This document shows, in pieces, positions 41,488-49,627 of a stretch of 64,000 nucleotides of DNA. The DNA comes from Bacillota bacterium (GTDB lineage: Bacteria; Bacillota; Clostridia; Christensenellales; CAG-917): NCBI GenBank assembly GCA_023665365.1, contig JAMPEA010000001.1:19914-83913 (forward strand). Direction: 5' to 3'. Position numbers and translations under genes: made by a program. The first letter of the stretch is position 1. Each line of letters begins with the position of its first letter. The notes beneath the pieces are model-generated. The model saw only the letters and a list, made by a program, of their open reading frames with translations, did not search any database and had not been told where the DNA came from.

Positions 41488-42450
41488 ATGACGGATGAAA
41501 AATATTCGCAGATAATCCAATCCATAAACCGCGCAAACAGTATCGCGGTTTATTGTCATACTACTCCCGACGGAGACACTCTTGCAAGTTCGCTTGCGCT
41601 CTATACGGCGCTTAAAAAGCAGGGGAAGGACGCGGACATTTATTGCGATGCGCCCGTGCCTAAAAAATATCGCAGTCTTATCAACAGTGCGGATATATCG
41701 TTTCCCTGTAAGGGCGTACACGAGCTCGCAATCAGTGTGGACTGCGCAAGTATCGACCGTCTCGGTCAGTGTATGAAATCATATTTGTCGGCAAAGTCGC
41801 ACGTTGCAATCGACCACCATAAGAGTTTTTCGCGTTTCGCGGAAATCAACCTCGTAGACAGCGATGCCGCGGCTTGCGCGCAAATCATTTTCAAGTTGTT
41901 AAAGGAAATGAACGCGCTCGATAAAGACGTTGCTGGGCTCTTGTTTGCAGGTATAGTGACCGATAGCGGTTGCTTTGCGTATTCGAGCGTTACAAAGGAA
42001 ACCCACGCCGTTGCTTGCGAACTTCTCGAATATGGTATTGATGGTTCGGATATAATATTCGACGTGTTTAGAAGTACGGAAATTGACAAATTTCAGTTGA
42101 AATGCCGAGTGCTTAACAAGACGAAACTTTATGAAAACAACAATATAGCGATTATAGTTTTTTCAAAAGACGATTTTGACGCAACAAACACTTCGACGGC
42201 GGATACCGAGGGCATTATTTCCGAGCTTATCGCAATACGCGACGTTCAAGTTGCGTACGCGCTCGCTGAGGTAAGTCCGCACAGTTACAAGTTGAGTATA
42301 CGCACAAAATCCGTTGACGCTTCCGAGATAGCGTCCGCAATGGGCGGTGGCGGTCACTCGGCTGCCGCAGGGTGCAGAATCAACGGCTTTTTGGAAGACG
42401 TGATAGAAAAGATTGTCAAGCTCGCAAAAGACAGACTGCCGCTTGCTTAG
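41488..42450 (+). CDS. nrnA: DHH/DHHA1 phosphoesterase, NrnA-like
   Basis: 320 residues. The DHH domain has CHTTPDGDTLASS, SVDCAS and AIDHHKSF; the DHHA1 domain ends with MGGGGHSAAAG. NrnA (YtqI) degrades short oligoribonucleotides and dephosphorylates pAp. In Firmicutes a DHH protein commonly lies between rbfA and truB. Four bases after rbfA. The symbol is by family and context; c-di-AMP or pApA hydrolysis is also possible. Confidence 0.9.
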   Translation: MTDEKYSQIIQSINRANSIAVYCHTTPDGDTLASSLALYTALKKQGKDADIYCDAPVPKKYRSLINSADISFPCKGVHELAISVDCASIDRLGQCMKSYLSAKSHVAIDHHKSFSRFAEINLVDSDAAACAQIIFKLLKEMNALDKDVAGLLFAGIVTDSGCFAYSSVTKETHAVACELLEYGIDGSDIIFDVFRSTEIDKFQLKCRVLNKTKLYENNNIAIIVFSKDDFDATNTSTADTEGIISELIAIRDVQVAYALAEVSPHSYKLSIRTKSVDASEIASAMGGGGHSAAAGCRINGFLEDVIEKIVKLAKDRLPLA

Positions 42451-42456
42451 TATTTT

Positions 42457-43410
42457 ATGCAGATTAAAGGTTTCGTCAACGTTTTAAAACCATTAAATAT
42501 GACGTCGAGCGACGTCGTTGTCAAAGTCCGCGGAATATTGAGGAAATTCACCTGCGAAAAGCAAAAAGTCGGACATCTCGGGACGCTCGACCCGCTTGCA
42601 ATCGGCGTACTGCCGATAGCGGTCGGCAACGCAACGAGACTTTTCGACTATATGCAAAAAAAGCAAAAGACTTATATTGCCGCTTTTAAATTCGGTTCTG
42701 CGACTGATACTCTCGACCGAGGCGGAAAAATCACGGCAATCGACGATAAAATCATAGATAAATCAATGCTGTCTGATATTATCCCGACTTTTATAGGCGA
42801 AGTAATGCAGATGCCGCCGCAGTATTCCGCAAAAAGCGTAGGAGGAAAAAAAGCATACGACATTGCGCGCGAGGGCGGCATAGCCGATTTACAGCCAAAA
42901 AAAATCAATATTTACGATATGCAAATGCTCGGAGCTCCCGATGAAACCGTAAGTTTGCCGTCATCGATGTTCGGCGGCAGTGGAGATTTCGGCTCGCAAT
43001 TTAAAAATTCCGATTATACGTTGTCAACCAACGAATACGCTTTTAAGATTACTTGCGGAAGCGGCACGTATATACGCGCCATAGCTCGTGACGTAGCTTC
43101 ACGGTTGAATACCGTCGGATATATGAGCGGTCTCTGCCGCACGCGAGTTGGCGATTTTGATATAGACAGCGCAGTCACGTTGAAAGAATTTGAAAAAAAT
43201 CCGCTTGCCTATATTTTGCCTATCGACGTGGCGCTGAAAAGCTACGATAAACTGGATTTGAACGAGGTTGACGGCAATAAAGCGTTAAACGGGATTCAAA
43301 TCGACTGCGATAGATTGCTTAAATCGCCTATTGCAGTATCCGTTTGCGGAAAGACTGTCGGGCTTGGCGAAATCCATTGCGGCAAGCTCCGCATAAAGAC
43401 GAGATTATGA
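42457..43410 (+). CDS. truB: tRNA pseudouridine-55 synthase
   Basis: 317 residues. Catalytic Asp in GHLGTLDPLAIGVLP, then TRLFDYMQKKQKTY, PPQYSAKSVGGKKAYDIAREG, and CGSGTYIRAIARDVA. A Gly/Ser-rich insertion of about 25 residues (around 168-195, SSMFGGSGDFGSQ) interrupts the domain before the last motif. It modifies U55 of tRNAs. Six bases after nrnA; the stop overlaps ribF. Confidence 0.95.
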   Translation: MQIKGFVNVLKPLNMTSSDVVVKVRGILRKFTCEKQKVGHLGTLDPLAIGVLPIAVGNATRLFDYMQKKQKTYIAAFKFGSATDTLDRGGKITAIDDKIIDKSMLSDIIPTFIGEVMQMPPQYSAKSVGGKKAYDIAREGGIADLQPKKINIYDMQMLGAPDETVSLPSSMFGGSGDFGSQFKNSDYTLSTNEYAFKITCGSGTYIRAIARDVASRLNTVGYMSGLCRTRVGDFDIDSAVTLKEFEKNPLAYILPIDVALKSYDKLDLNEVDGNKALNGIQIDCDRLLKSPIAVSVCGKTVGLGEIHCGKLRIKTRL

Positions 43411-44318
43411 GAATACTCGATTTTAAAGACAAATTAAACACTCCTATTGCCGTTGCGCTCGGGTTCTTTGACTGTATACACAAAGGACATTGTCTGCTTG
43501 TGCGTTCGGCTTGCGAGTATGCAAGCGCACACTTGGGAGTAGAAAGTGCATTGTTTACCTTTTCAAACGACCCGTCAAGTTGTTTGACCGATAAGGAAAA
43601 ACAAATTTACAACTTTGACGAGAGGGCGGAAGCGCTTAAAAATCTCGGACTCGAAAATTTGATTTATACTGAATTCAATAAAAGTTTTTCATCATTAGAA
43701 CCTATCGAATTCCTTGACACACTTACAGAAAATCTGAATATAAAAGCCGTGATAATAGGACATGATTATACGTTCGGCAAAGAGGCAAAAGGGAATATTT
43801 CTTTAATTAGGTCCTATTTCAAGGACAAATCGGTTGACGTCATAACTGTACCTTACGAGCGATTAGACGGGAAAAAAATTTCCACGTCATCACTGAAAGC
43901 GCTTGTAAAAGAGGGCAATATAGAAACCCTAAATTCTCAATTATCCGAACCTTACTTTATGTTGGGAAAAGTCGTTCACGCCCGTCACGTAGGCACTGAA
44001 CTCGGATTTCCAACTGCAAATATAAACGTATCCGAAACAAGATTGCCGCTTGCCGAAGGCGTTTATGCTACAATTTTACAGGCGGACAATCGACGCTATC
44101 CGTCAATGACAAACGTCGGAGCAAAACCGACGTTCGGCATTGAAAGTCCGTCGATAGAGACGTATATTTTGGATTTCGACGGCAATCTATATGACAAAAC
44201 GGTTAAGTTATCGTTTGTAGCCAGAATGAGAGACGTATTTAAATTTACTTCGTTAGATGACTTGAAAAACCAACTTGTTCACGATAAAGCACAAGTCGGA
44301 AAACTTATAAAGATTTAG
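43407..44318 (+). CDS. ribF: Bifunctional riboflavin kinase / FAD synthetase
   Basis: 303 residues. N-terminal FAD synthetase nucleotidyltransferase domain with GFFDCIHKGH and a diverged ISTSSLKALVKEG; C-terminal flavokinase with GTELGFPTANI, LPLAEGVYAT, and NVGAKPTFG. It makes FMN and FAD, the latter needed by the flavoprotein at the window start. The ATG overlaps the truB stop (ATGA). Confidence 0.94.
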   Translation: MRILDFKDKLNTPIAVALGFFDCIHKGHCLLVRSACEYASAHLGVESALFTFSNDPSSCLTDKEKQIYNFDERAEALKNLGLENLIYTEFNKSFSSLEPIEFLDTLTENLNIKAVIIGHDYTFGKEAKGNISLIRSYFKDKSVDVITVPYERLDGKKISTSSLKALVKEGNIETLNSQLSEPYFMLGKVVHARHVGTELGFPTANINVSETRLPLAEGVYATILQADNRRYPSMTNVGAKPTFGIESPSIETYILDFDGNLYDKTVKLSFVARMRDVFKFTSLDDLKNQLVHDKAQVGKLIKI

Positions 44319-44334
44319 TTAGGAGCGTAGCTAT

Positions 44335-45201
44335 ATGGAATATCCAAATGCCAAATTCGGACCGTCCGGTCACGACGAAACTTTTGCGGAAGAGGGGAAT
44401 ACCGTCACCTTCCAAATACCTAAGTGGTTGAGAGACAAAGGACTCGACCTGTTTGAGTATTCGTTTGGAAGGGGCGTGCGCATAAGCAAAGAAACCGCCG
44501 AAGCCATAGGCGATGAAGCCGATAAATTCGGCATCGAAATGAGCGTACATGCTCCTTACTTTATCAATTTTGCATCAGTGGAGCAGGAAAAAGCCGACAA
44601 TTCGATTACTTACTTAACAAGCTCATTAAAGGCATTAGCTCATTTTCACGGCTCGCGTTGCGTATTTCATCCGGGGGCAGAGGGCAAACAACCGCGCGTT
44701 GAAGCCTTTGCTCGCACAAAAGATAATTTTTCGCGCGCGCTGTCGATCATCTCCGAACTCGGACTGGATAATTTTATAGTCTGTCCCGAAACAATGGGTA
44801 AGCAAGCGCAAATAGGGACAGTTGAGGAAGTTATAGAACTTTGTAAGCTCGGCAAAAACGTCTATCCTTGTGTGGATTTCGGTCACGTGAACAGCCGATA
44901 TCAGGGCTCGTTAAAAACTGCCGACGACTTTCAGCGCATAATCGATAAGCTATTCGACGGCATAGGGGAAGTCAAAACCAAAAATATGCACGTCCATTTC
45001 AGCAAAATTCAGTACGGCGCAAAAGGGGAAATCAAGCACCTTACTTTTGAAGATACCGTTTATGGACCTGAGTTTGAACCGTTTTGCGAGGTAATTCTCA
45101 AAAACAATCTGACTCCTCACGTTCTTTGCGAGTCTGCGGGGACGCAAATGCGCGACGCTAAAACAATGCAGACAATTTACGATTCCAAACTGAATGTTTA
45201 A
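44335..45201 (+). CDS. Endonuclease IV-like AP endonuclease (TIM barrel)
   Basis: 288 residues of xylose-isomerase-like TIM barrel. MSVHAPYFINFAS, CVFHPGAEG, ETMGKQAQIGTVEEV, CVDFGHVNSR, MHVHFSKIQYG and LCESAGTQMRDA contain the His, Glu and Asp expected for the tri-zinc site of endonuclease IV (Nfo). It would cleave DNA at abasic sites. AGGAG before the ATG. It closes the forward gene block. Confidence 0.9.
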   Translation: MEYPNAKFGPSGHDETFAEEGNTVTFQIPKWLRDKGLDLFEYSFGRGVRISKETAEAIGDEADKFGIEMSVHAPYFINFASVEQEKADNSITYLTSSLKALAHFHGSRCVFHPGAEGKQPRVEAFARTKDNFSRALSIISELGLDNFIVCPETMGKQAQIGTVEEVIELCKLGKNVYPCVDFGHVNSRYQGSLKTADDFQRIIDKLFDGIGEVKTKNMHVHFSKIQYGAKGEIKHLTFEDTVYGPEFEPFCEVILKNNLTPHVLCESAGTQMRDAKTMQTIYDSKLNV

Positions 45202-45272
45202 AAATTTTGACAAGAAACTACTTATAGGGCAATACGCATTTTTGCCTATTTTATAGTAAAACGCACTTATTA

Positions 45273-45306
45273 AACTCTGCGTAAAATACAGGTTTTACGC
45301 AGAGTT
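45273..45306 (-). terminator. Strong hairpin between the Nfo-like and Met-gamma-lyase-like genes
   Basis: Perfect 14-bp stem AACTCTGCGTAAAA (45273-45286) and TTTTACGCAGAGTT (45293-45306), loop TACAGG. On the minus strand TTTAAT follows, so it most likely ends that transcript. A weaker pair AAATTCTA/TAGAATTT lies nearer the stop codon. Confidence 0.6.
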
Positions 45307-45399
45307 AGCGGTAAAAATGCTAATAAATAGTAGACAAGCCACTTCATATTAAAAACCGTATTTTCAAATTCTAAATAAATTCGAATAGAATTTATAAAT

Positions 45400-46644
45400 T
45401 TAAACGTTTAGGCGTTCAAGCGTATGTTCGAGAGCTAAAACGGCGTGCTCATAAGTTACGCCGCCTTGAACGTATACAATGTACGGTTCTTTTATCGGCG
45501 AATCTGCGCTTAATTCGATAGACGAGCCTTGTACGAACGTACCTGCCGCCATAATGACTTGCTCTTGATAGCCCGGCATATCCCAAGGCATCGGATTTAC
45601 ATTGCTGTCGATTGGCGATATTGATTGGATTGCGCCGCAAAAATCAATCAGTTTTTCTGCGCTGCCGAGTTTGATGCTTGTGACAATATCATATGGATTC
45701 ATATTGGGCTTCGGCAAAGTGTCGAACCCGAGTTTGGTATAGGCTGTTGCAAATAAAAGAGAACCTTTTAGTGCGTTTTTGACAGCCGACGGTGCAAAAA
45801 ATAAACCTTGATAATATGGCAAATATCCGTAAACATATGAACCTTCTTCCATTCCGAGCGACGGAGCCGTCAATCTATATGACACCTGTGTAACCAAATC
45901 CTCGCGGCCGGCAACGTATCCGCCGGTCGGAGCGACGCCACCGCCGATATTTTTGATAAGAGAACCTGCCATTAAATCCGCGCCGACGTCGGTCGGCTCG
46001 ATTTCCTCGACAAATTCGCCATAGCAATTATCTACTAAAACAAGCGTCGAAGGACTGATTTCTTTGACAAATTTGACAAGTTTTGCGATTTGCTCGACTG
46101 AAATTGCCTGTCTAAGGCTGTATCCGCGGCTTCTCGTGGCAAAAATTGCCTTGATTTTTTCGGATTTTAACTTCTTTTCAATTTTATCGAAATCGAATAG
46201 CGGAGTTTGATTTTCGCCGTCTACGAGTTCGACGCACTCAAAATCTATACCAAAATCCTTTAAAGACCCCTTGTTATCCGCTAAAATCACGTCCATGAGC
46301 GTGTCATACGGCATTCCCGAAACGGAAAGGAGTTTATCGTTTGGGCGCAGTACGCCAAACAACATAAGGGTTAAGGCATGAGTCCCAGATACGATGTTTG
46401 GCGAAACTATTGCGCTTTCGGAATGGAATATATCGGCATACAATTTGCATAGCGTATCACGACCTATATCGTCATAGCCGTAGCCCGTAGTCCCGCACAA
46501 ATGGCGGGCTTGCACGGACTCTTTCTTAAAAGCGTCAAGCACCTTTCGTTGATTGATTAACGCGATATTGTCAAGACGCTCGAACTGTTTTGAAAGTGTT
46601 TTTTCGCACTCTCTTCGTAGTTGCATTGCCGAATTTTTGTCCAT
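45400..46644 (-). CDS. Methionine gamma-lyase family PLP protein (YnbB type)
   Basis: 414 residues of PF06838-type, fold-type I PLP enzyme, sometimes labelled aluminium resistance protein. Features: GYGYDDIGRDTL, SGTHALTLMLFG, LVDNCYGEFVEE, the PLP lysine in GSLIKNIGGGVAPTGGYVAG, and IMAAGTFVQGSSIELSADSP. The real substrate of this family is unsettled. AGGTGA before the ATG. The usual neighbours miaA, mutL and mutS are upstream on the same strand, but hfq, often found between miaA and this gene, is missing. Confidence 0.92.
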   Translation of the reverse strand: MDKNSAMQLRRECEKTLSKQFERLDNIALINQRKVLDAFKKESVQARHLCGTTGYGYDDIGRDTLCKLYADIFHSESAIVSPNIVSGTHALTLMLFGVLRPNDKLLSVSGMPYDTLMDVILADNKGSLKDFGIDFECVELVDGENQTPLFDFDKIEKKLKSEKIKAIFATRSRGYSLRQAISVEQIAKLVKFVKEISPSTLVLVDNCYGEFVEEIEPTDVGADLMAGSLIKNIGGGVAPTGGYVAGREDLVTQVSYRLTAPSLGMEEGSYVYGYLPYYQGLFFAPSAVKNALKGSLLFATAYTKLGFDTLPKPNMNPYDIVTSIKLGSAEKLIDFCGAIQSISPIDSNVNPMPWDMPGYQEQVIMAAGTFVQGSSIELSADSPIKEPYIVYVQGGVTYEHAVLALEHTLERLNV

Positions 46645-46732
46645 ATGCTCACCTGTTCATATTTGATAGTATTTTAATTTTATCAATATTTTAGAATACT
46701 TTTGTATTATAATAGCCGTAAAATACAAAATT

Positions 46733-47680
46733 TTACTCGTTAAGTTGCTCTTTTATATAAGAAGCTGCCTCGTCCAAGTCGTCGCAATCAAACCATTTGA
46801 TAAACTTGTATTTTTTGAACCAAGTCAGTTGACGTTTTGCGTAATTGCGAGTATGTTGTTTGATTAATTCTTTAATGCGTTCAAGCTCGTTTTTGTCGAT
46901 GACGTATTGGTCACCTACTATGGTAAAATGGCAATTTGCGAATTCCTTATATCCGATTGCTTGCATCGACTGACAGTCGAAGCGACCAGCAGATAGCGCC
47001 TCAGCGACCAATCCGTTGTCGAACATTATATCGACACGCTTGTTGATTTTTTCGTACAGCTTTTCGCGGTCGGTGTTGAGTGCAACCATAATGACGTTTG
47101 GCTCTTCCCTGCCGACGTCGCCGTTTTCTTTCATAGTTTTGCCGGTCGTAATGACTATTTCAAGCGCACGAATAACGCGTTTCACGTCGTTTGCATGCAG
47201 TCTGTCGGCAGTTTCGGCATCAAGCGCGCGCAGTTTATCGTGCAGATATTGTGCGCCGTAGAGTTTGTACTCGGAGTTTAAAGTTTGCCGAAGCTCCTCG
47301 TTTTTGACCGTGTGACCGAAGCTCATAGGATAAAGGAGCGCCTCAAAGTATAGTCCAGTGCCGCCGACAACAATCGGAAGTTTCCCTTTATTGATAGCGG
47401 ATTCGATTTCGGCGCGCGCAAGTTCCGAAAAGCGAGCGACAGAAAATTCCTCATCGTAATCAACTATGTCAATTAGCTTATGTTCTACCTTATCGCGGAT
47501 TGCGCGGCTCACCTTGGCAGTGCCTATATCAAGCCCGCGATAAATCTGCATGCTGTCAGCGGATATTATTACGCAGTCGAATTCCTCTGCCAAACGCAGT
47601 GCAAGCGCGGATTTCCCCGATGCGGTTGGTCCTGCGATGAATACGGGCTTAGAAAATTTTTTTGACACAGATTGAGACAT
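46733..47680 (-). CDS. miaA: tRNA dimethylallyltransferase
   Basis: 315 residues. P-loop GPTASGKSALA, ISADSMQIYRGLDIGTAK, VVGGTGLYFEALLY, and RQLTWFKK are standard. It adds an isopentenyl group from DMAPP, product of the MEP pathway, to A37 of tRNAs; MiaB, encoded upstream in the same run, then methylthiolates it. No Shine-Dalgarno site is evident, and the gene starts four bases after mutL. Confidence 0.97.
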   Translation of the reverse strand: MSQSVSKKFSKPVFIAGPTASGKSALALRLAEEFDCVIISADSMQIYRGLDIGTAKVSRAIRDKVEHKLIDIVDYDEEFSVARFSELARAEIESAINKGKLPIVVGGTGLYFEALLYPMSFGHTVKNEELRQTLNSEYKLYGAQYLHDKLRALDAETADRLHANDVKRVIRALEIVITTGKTMKENGDVGREEPNVIMVALNTDREKLYEKINKRVDIMFDNGLVAEALSAGRFDCQSMQAIGYKEFANCHFTIVGDQYVIDKNELERIKELIKQHTRNYAKRQLTWFKKYKFIKWFDCDDLDEAASYIKEQLNE

Positions 47681-47684
47681 AATT

Positions 47685-49607
47685 TTATACGATGCGCTTG
47701 AACATTTTTTCTAAGTCGCGCTTATCGAGCGCGACGACCGCAGGTCTGCCGTGTGGACATTTTGCAGGAAGATTGCCCTCGCCATCGACGTAGTTTTTGA
47801 TAACCTGCTCGATTTGGTCGCGCGTAAGTGTCTCGCCGCCCTTGATTGCCGCTTTGCAAGCCTGTTGACAGAGTTTTTCTTTGAGCAGTTCGGCGAGCGT
47901 AAGTTCTTCTTCGCTAAGCATATTGGCAAATAAATTTCCGAAAAATTTCGAGAAACTCATTTGAGAAACGGGTTCCGGAACGGCGCTCACAAGATAAGTA
48001 TAGCCAGCACGTTCGATTTCAAAGCCGAGGGATTTTAGCGTAGGCAAAATCTTTTCGATATATTCCTCCTCGACCCCAGTCAGAGAGAGTTTATAAGGTA
48101 TAAGCAACGATTGCGTATATTGCGGCTTACACTTTTCGACTATTCTGTCATATAAAATACGCTCGTGCGCGGCGTGCTGGTCGATGATATAAAGTTTTTC
48201 GTCGCGCTCGACAAGCAGATAAGTGGAAAAAACTTGACCGATGATTTTGCCGTCGAAAACCTCAATGGGCGCGTATAGATTATCCTGTTGCTCGGGCATA
48301 TTCGTTTCGTCGAACGCATTGTCGCTTGCGACCGACAAAAGAGGCAATTCGCTTATAATGGGTTCGGCATTGTCACGCGCAAGCACGCTTGCCGCAGACT
48401 CTCTGAAAGCAAATTCTCTTTTACCCGAAAACGGAAAGTTTATCGGAGCGGGCTTATGAAGCGCGGACGTATTTATTTTTGTCTGCTCTATGCGTTCCGC
48501 CTTTGCGTTTGAATTGGAAACGGGCTCATCCTTTCGCACTGTCTCATCGGTTTTTGCGGTTTTTTCGGTAATCTGTTCGGGTGTTTCATATTTGGAAAAA
48601 CCGAAAGCAGACTTGCCGACGCTTGCATTGACGGTATCCTGCACTGCGCGATAGACTGCCCCGAACACCTTTTGTCTGTCGTAAAAGCGAACTTCGGATT
48701 TGCGGGGATGCACGTTGACGTCAACCTCGTCGAACGGCATAAGGATTTCGAGAATGAATACGGGATAAGCGCGCTTCATAAGGTAATCGCCGTACGCTCT
48801 TTCAACGGCGGTCTGAATAGTCATATCCGATACGACGCGTCCGTTGACTATCGCCGTTTGATAAGAACGGTTCGGTTTTGTAAAATCGCAGGAAGATACA
48901 AATCCTCTGACCTGAATTCCGCCCTCGTTTTCGCACTTGACTTCAAGCAATTTATCTACGGTTTTAGCTCCGTAAACAGCGCATACTGCATCGGCAAGCG
49001 TACCTGCGTCGTGACGCAGGATTTCGCCGTCCTCGTTACTCAAAGTGAAAGATACGCTTGGATTGGATAGGACGAGAGTGCGCATCGTGTCTGTAATCAG
49101 TCGCATTTCGCTTGCCGGCTTTTTGAGAAATTTCAGCCTCGCGGGAGTATTGAAAAAGAGGTTTTCCACGGTGATAATCGTGCCTTGATTGCGACTGTCC
49201 GCCGTTTCGGACAAGACCTTTCCTCCGCTTAAAACTATCTTAGCCGCCGTCCCCTGCGCTTTCGAAGCGGAGATAAGCGTAACCTCGCTGACAGATGCGA
49301 TACTTGCAAGCGCTTCGCCTCTAAAACCGAGAGTCGCAAGACTGTCGAGGTCGTCGACTTCGCTTATTTTACTTGTGGCGTGAGGCAAAAAAGCCGAGCG
49401 CATATCCTCTTTTAAAATGCCTATGCCGTTGTCGCTCACTTGGATTTTGCGAATTCCGCCCTGCTGTACGTATACGTCGATTTCGGTAGCTCCCGCATCG
49501 AGGGAGTTTTCGACGAGCTCCTTGACGACGGAAGCCGGACACTCGACGACTTCGCCCGCCGCGAGCATATTGAATACGTTTGGTTGAAGTATATTGATCT
49601 TTCCCAT
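47685..49607 (-). CDS. mutL: DNA mismatch repair protein MutL
   Basis: 640 residues. GHKL ATPase at the N terminus (VKELVENSLDAGAT, DNGIGI, ATSKI, TLGFRGEAL), transducer domain, a polar linker (about 335-440), and a C-terminal endonuclease domain with IIDQHAAHERILYD, ACKAAIKGG and CPHGRP. In the metal motif DQHA-X2-E-X4-E the last residue is Asp here. The organism thus has a methyl-independent, nicking MutL. AGGTGA before the ATG. Confidence 0.97.
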   Translation of the reverse strand: MGKINILQPNVFNMLAAGEVVECPASVVKELVENSLDAGATEIDVYVQQGGIRKIQVSDNGIGILKEDMRSAFLPHATSKISEVDDLDSLATLGFRGEALASIASVSEVTLISASKAQGTAAKIVLSGGKVLSETADSRNQGTIITVENLFFNTPARLKFLKKPASEMRLITDTMRTLVLSNPSVSFTLSNEDGEILRHDAGTLADAVCAVYGAKTVDKLLEVKCENEGGIQVRGFVSSCDFTKPNRSYQTAIVNGRVVSDMTIQTAVERAYGDYLMKRAYPVFILEILMPFDEVDVNVHPRKSEVRFYDRQKVFGAVYRAVQDTVNASVGKSAFGFSKYETPEQITEKTAKTDETVRKDEPVSNSNAKAERIEQTKINTSALHKPAPINFPFSGKREFAFRESAASVLARDNAEPIISELPLLSVASDNAFDETNMPEQQDNLYAPIEVFDGKIIGQVFSTYLLVERDEKLYIIDQHAAHERILYDRIVEKCKPQYTQSLLIPYKLSLTGVEEEYIEKILPTLKSLGFEIERAGYTYLVSAVPEPVSQMSFSKFFGNLFANMLSEEELTLAELLKEKLCQQACKAAIKGGETLTRDQIEQVIKNYVDGEGNLPAKCPHGRPAVVALDKRDLEKMFKRIV

Positions 49608-49627
49608 ATTTCACCTAAGTTTGCTTA

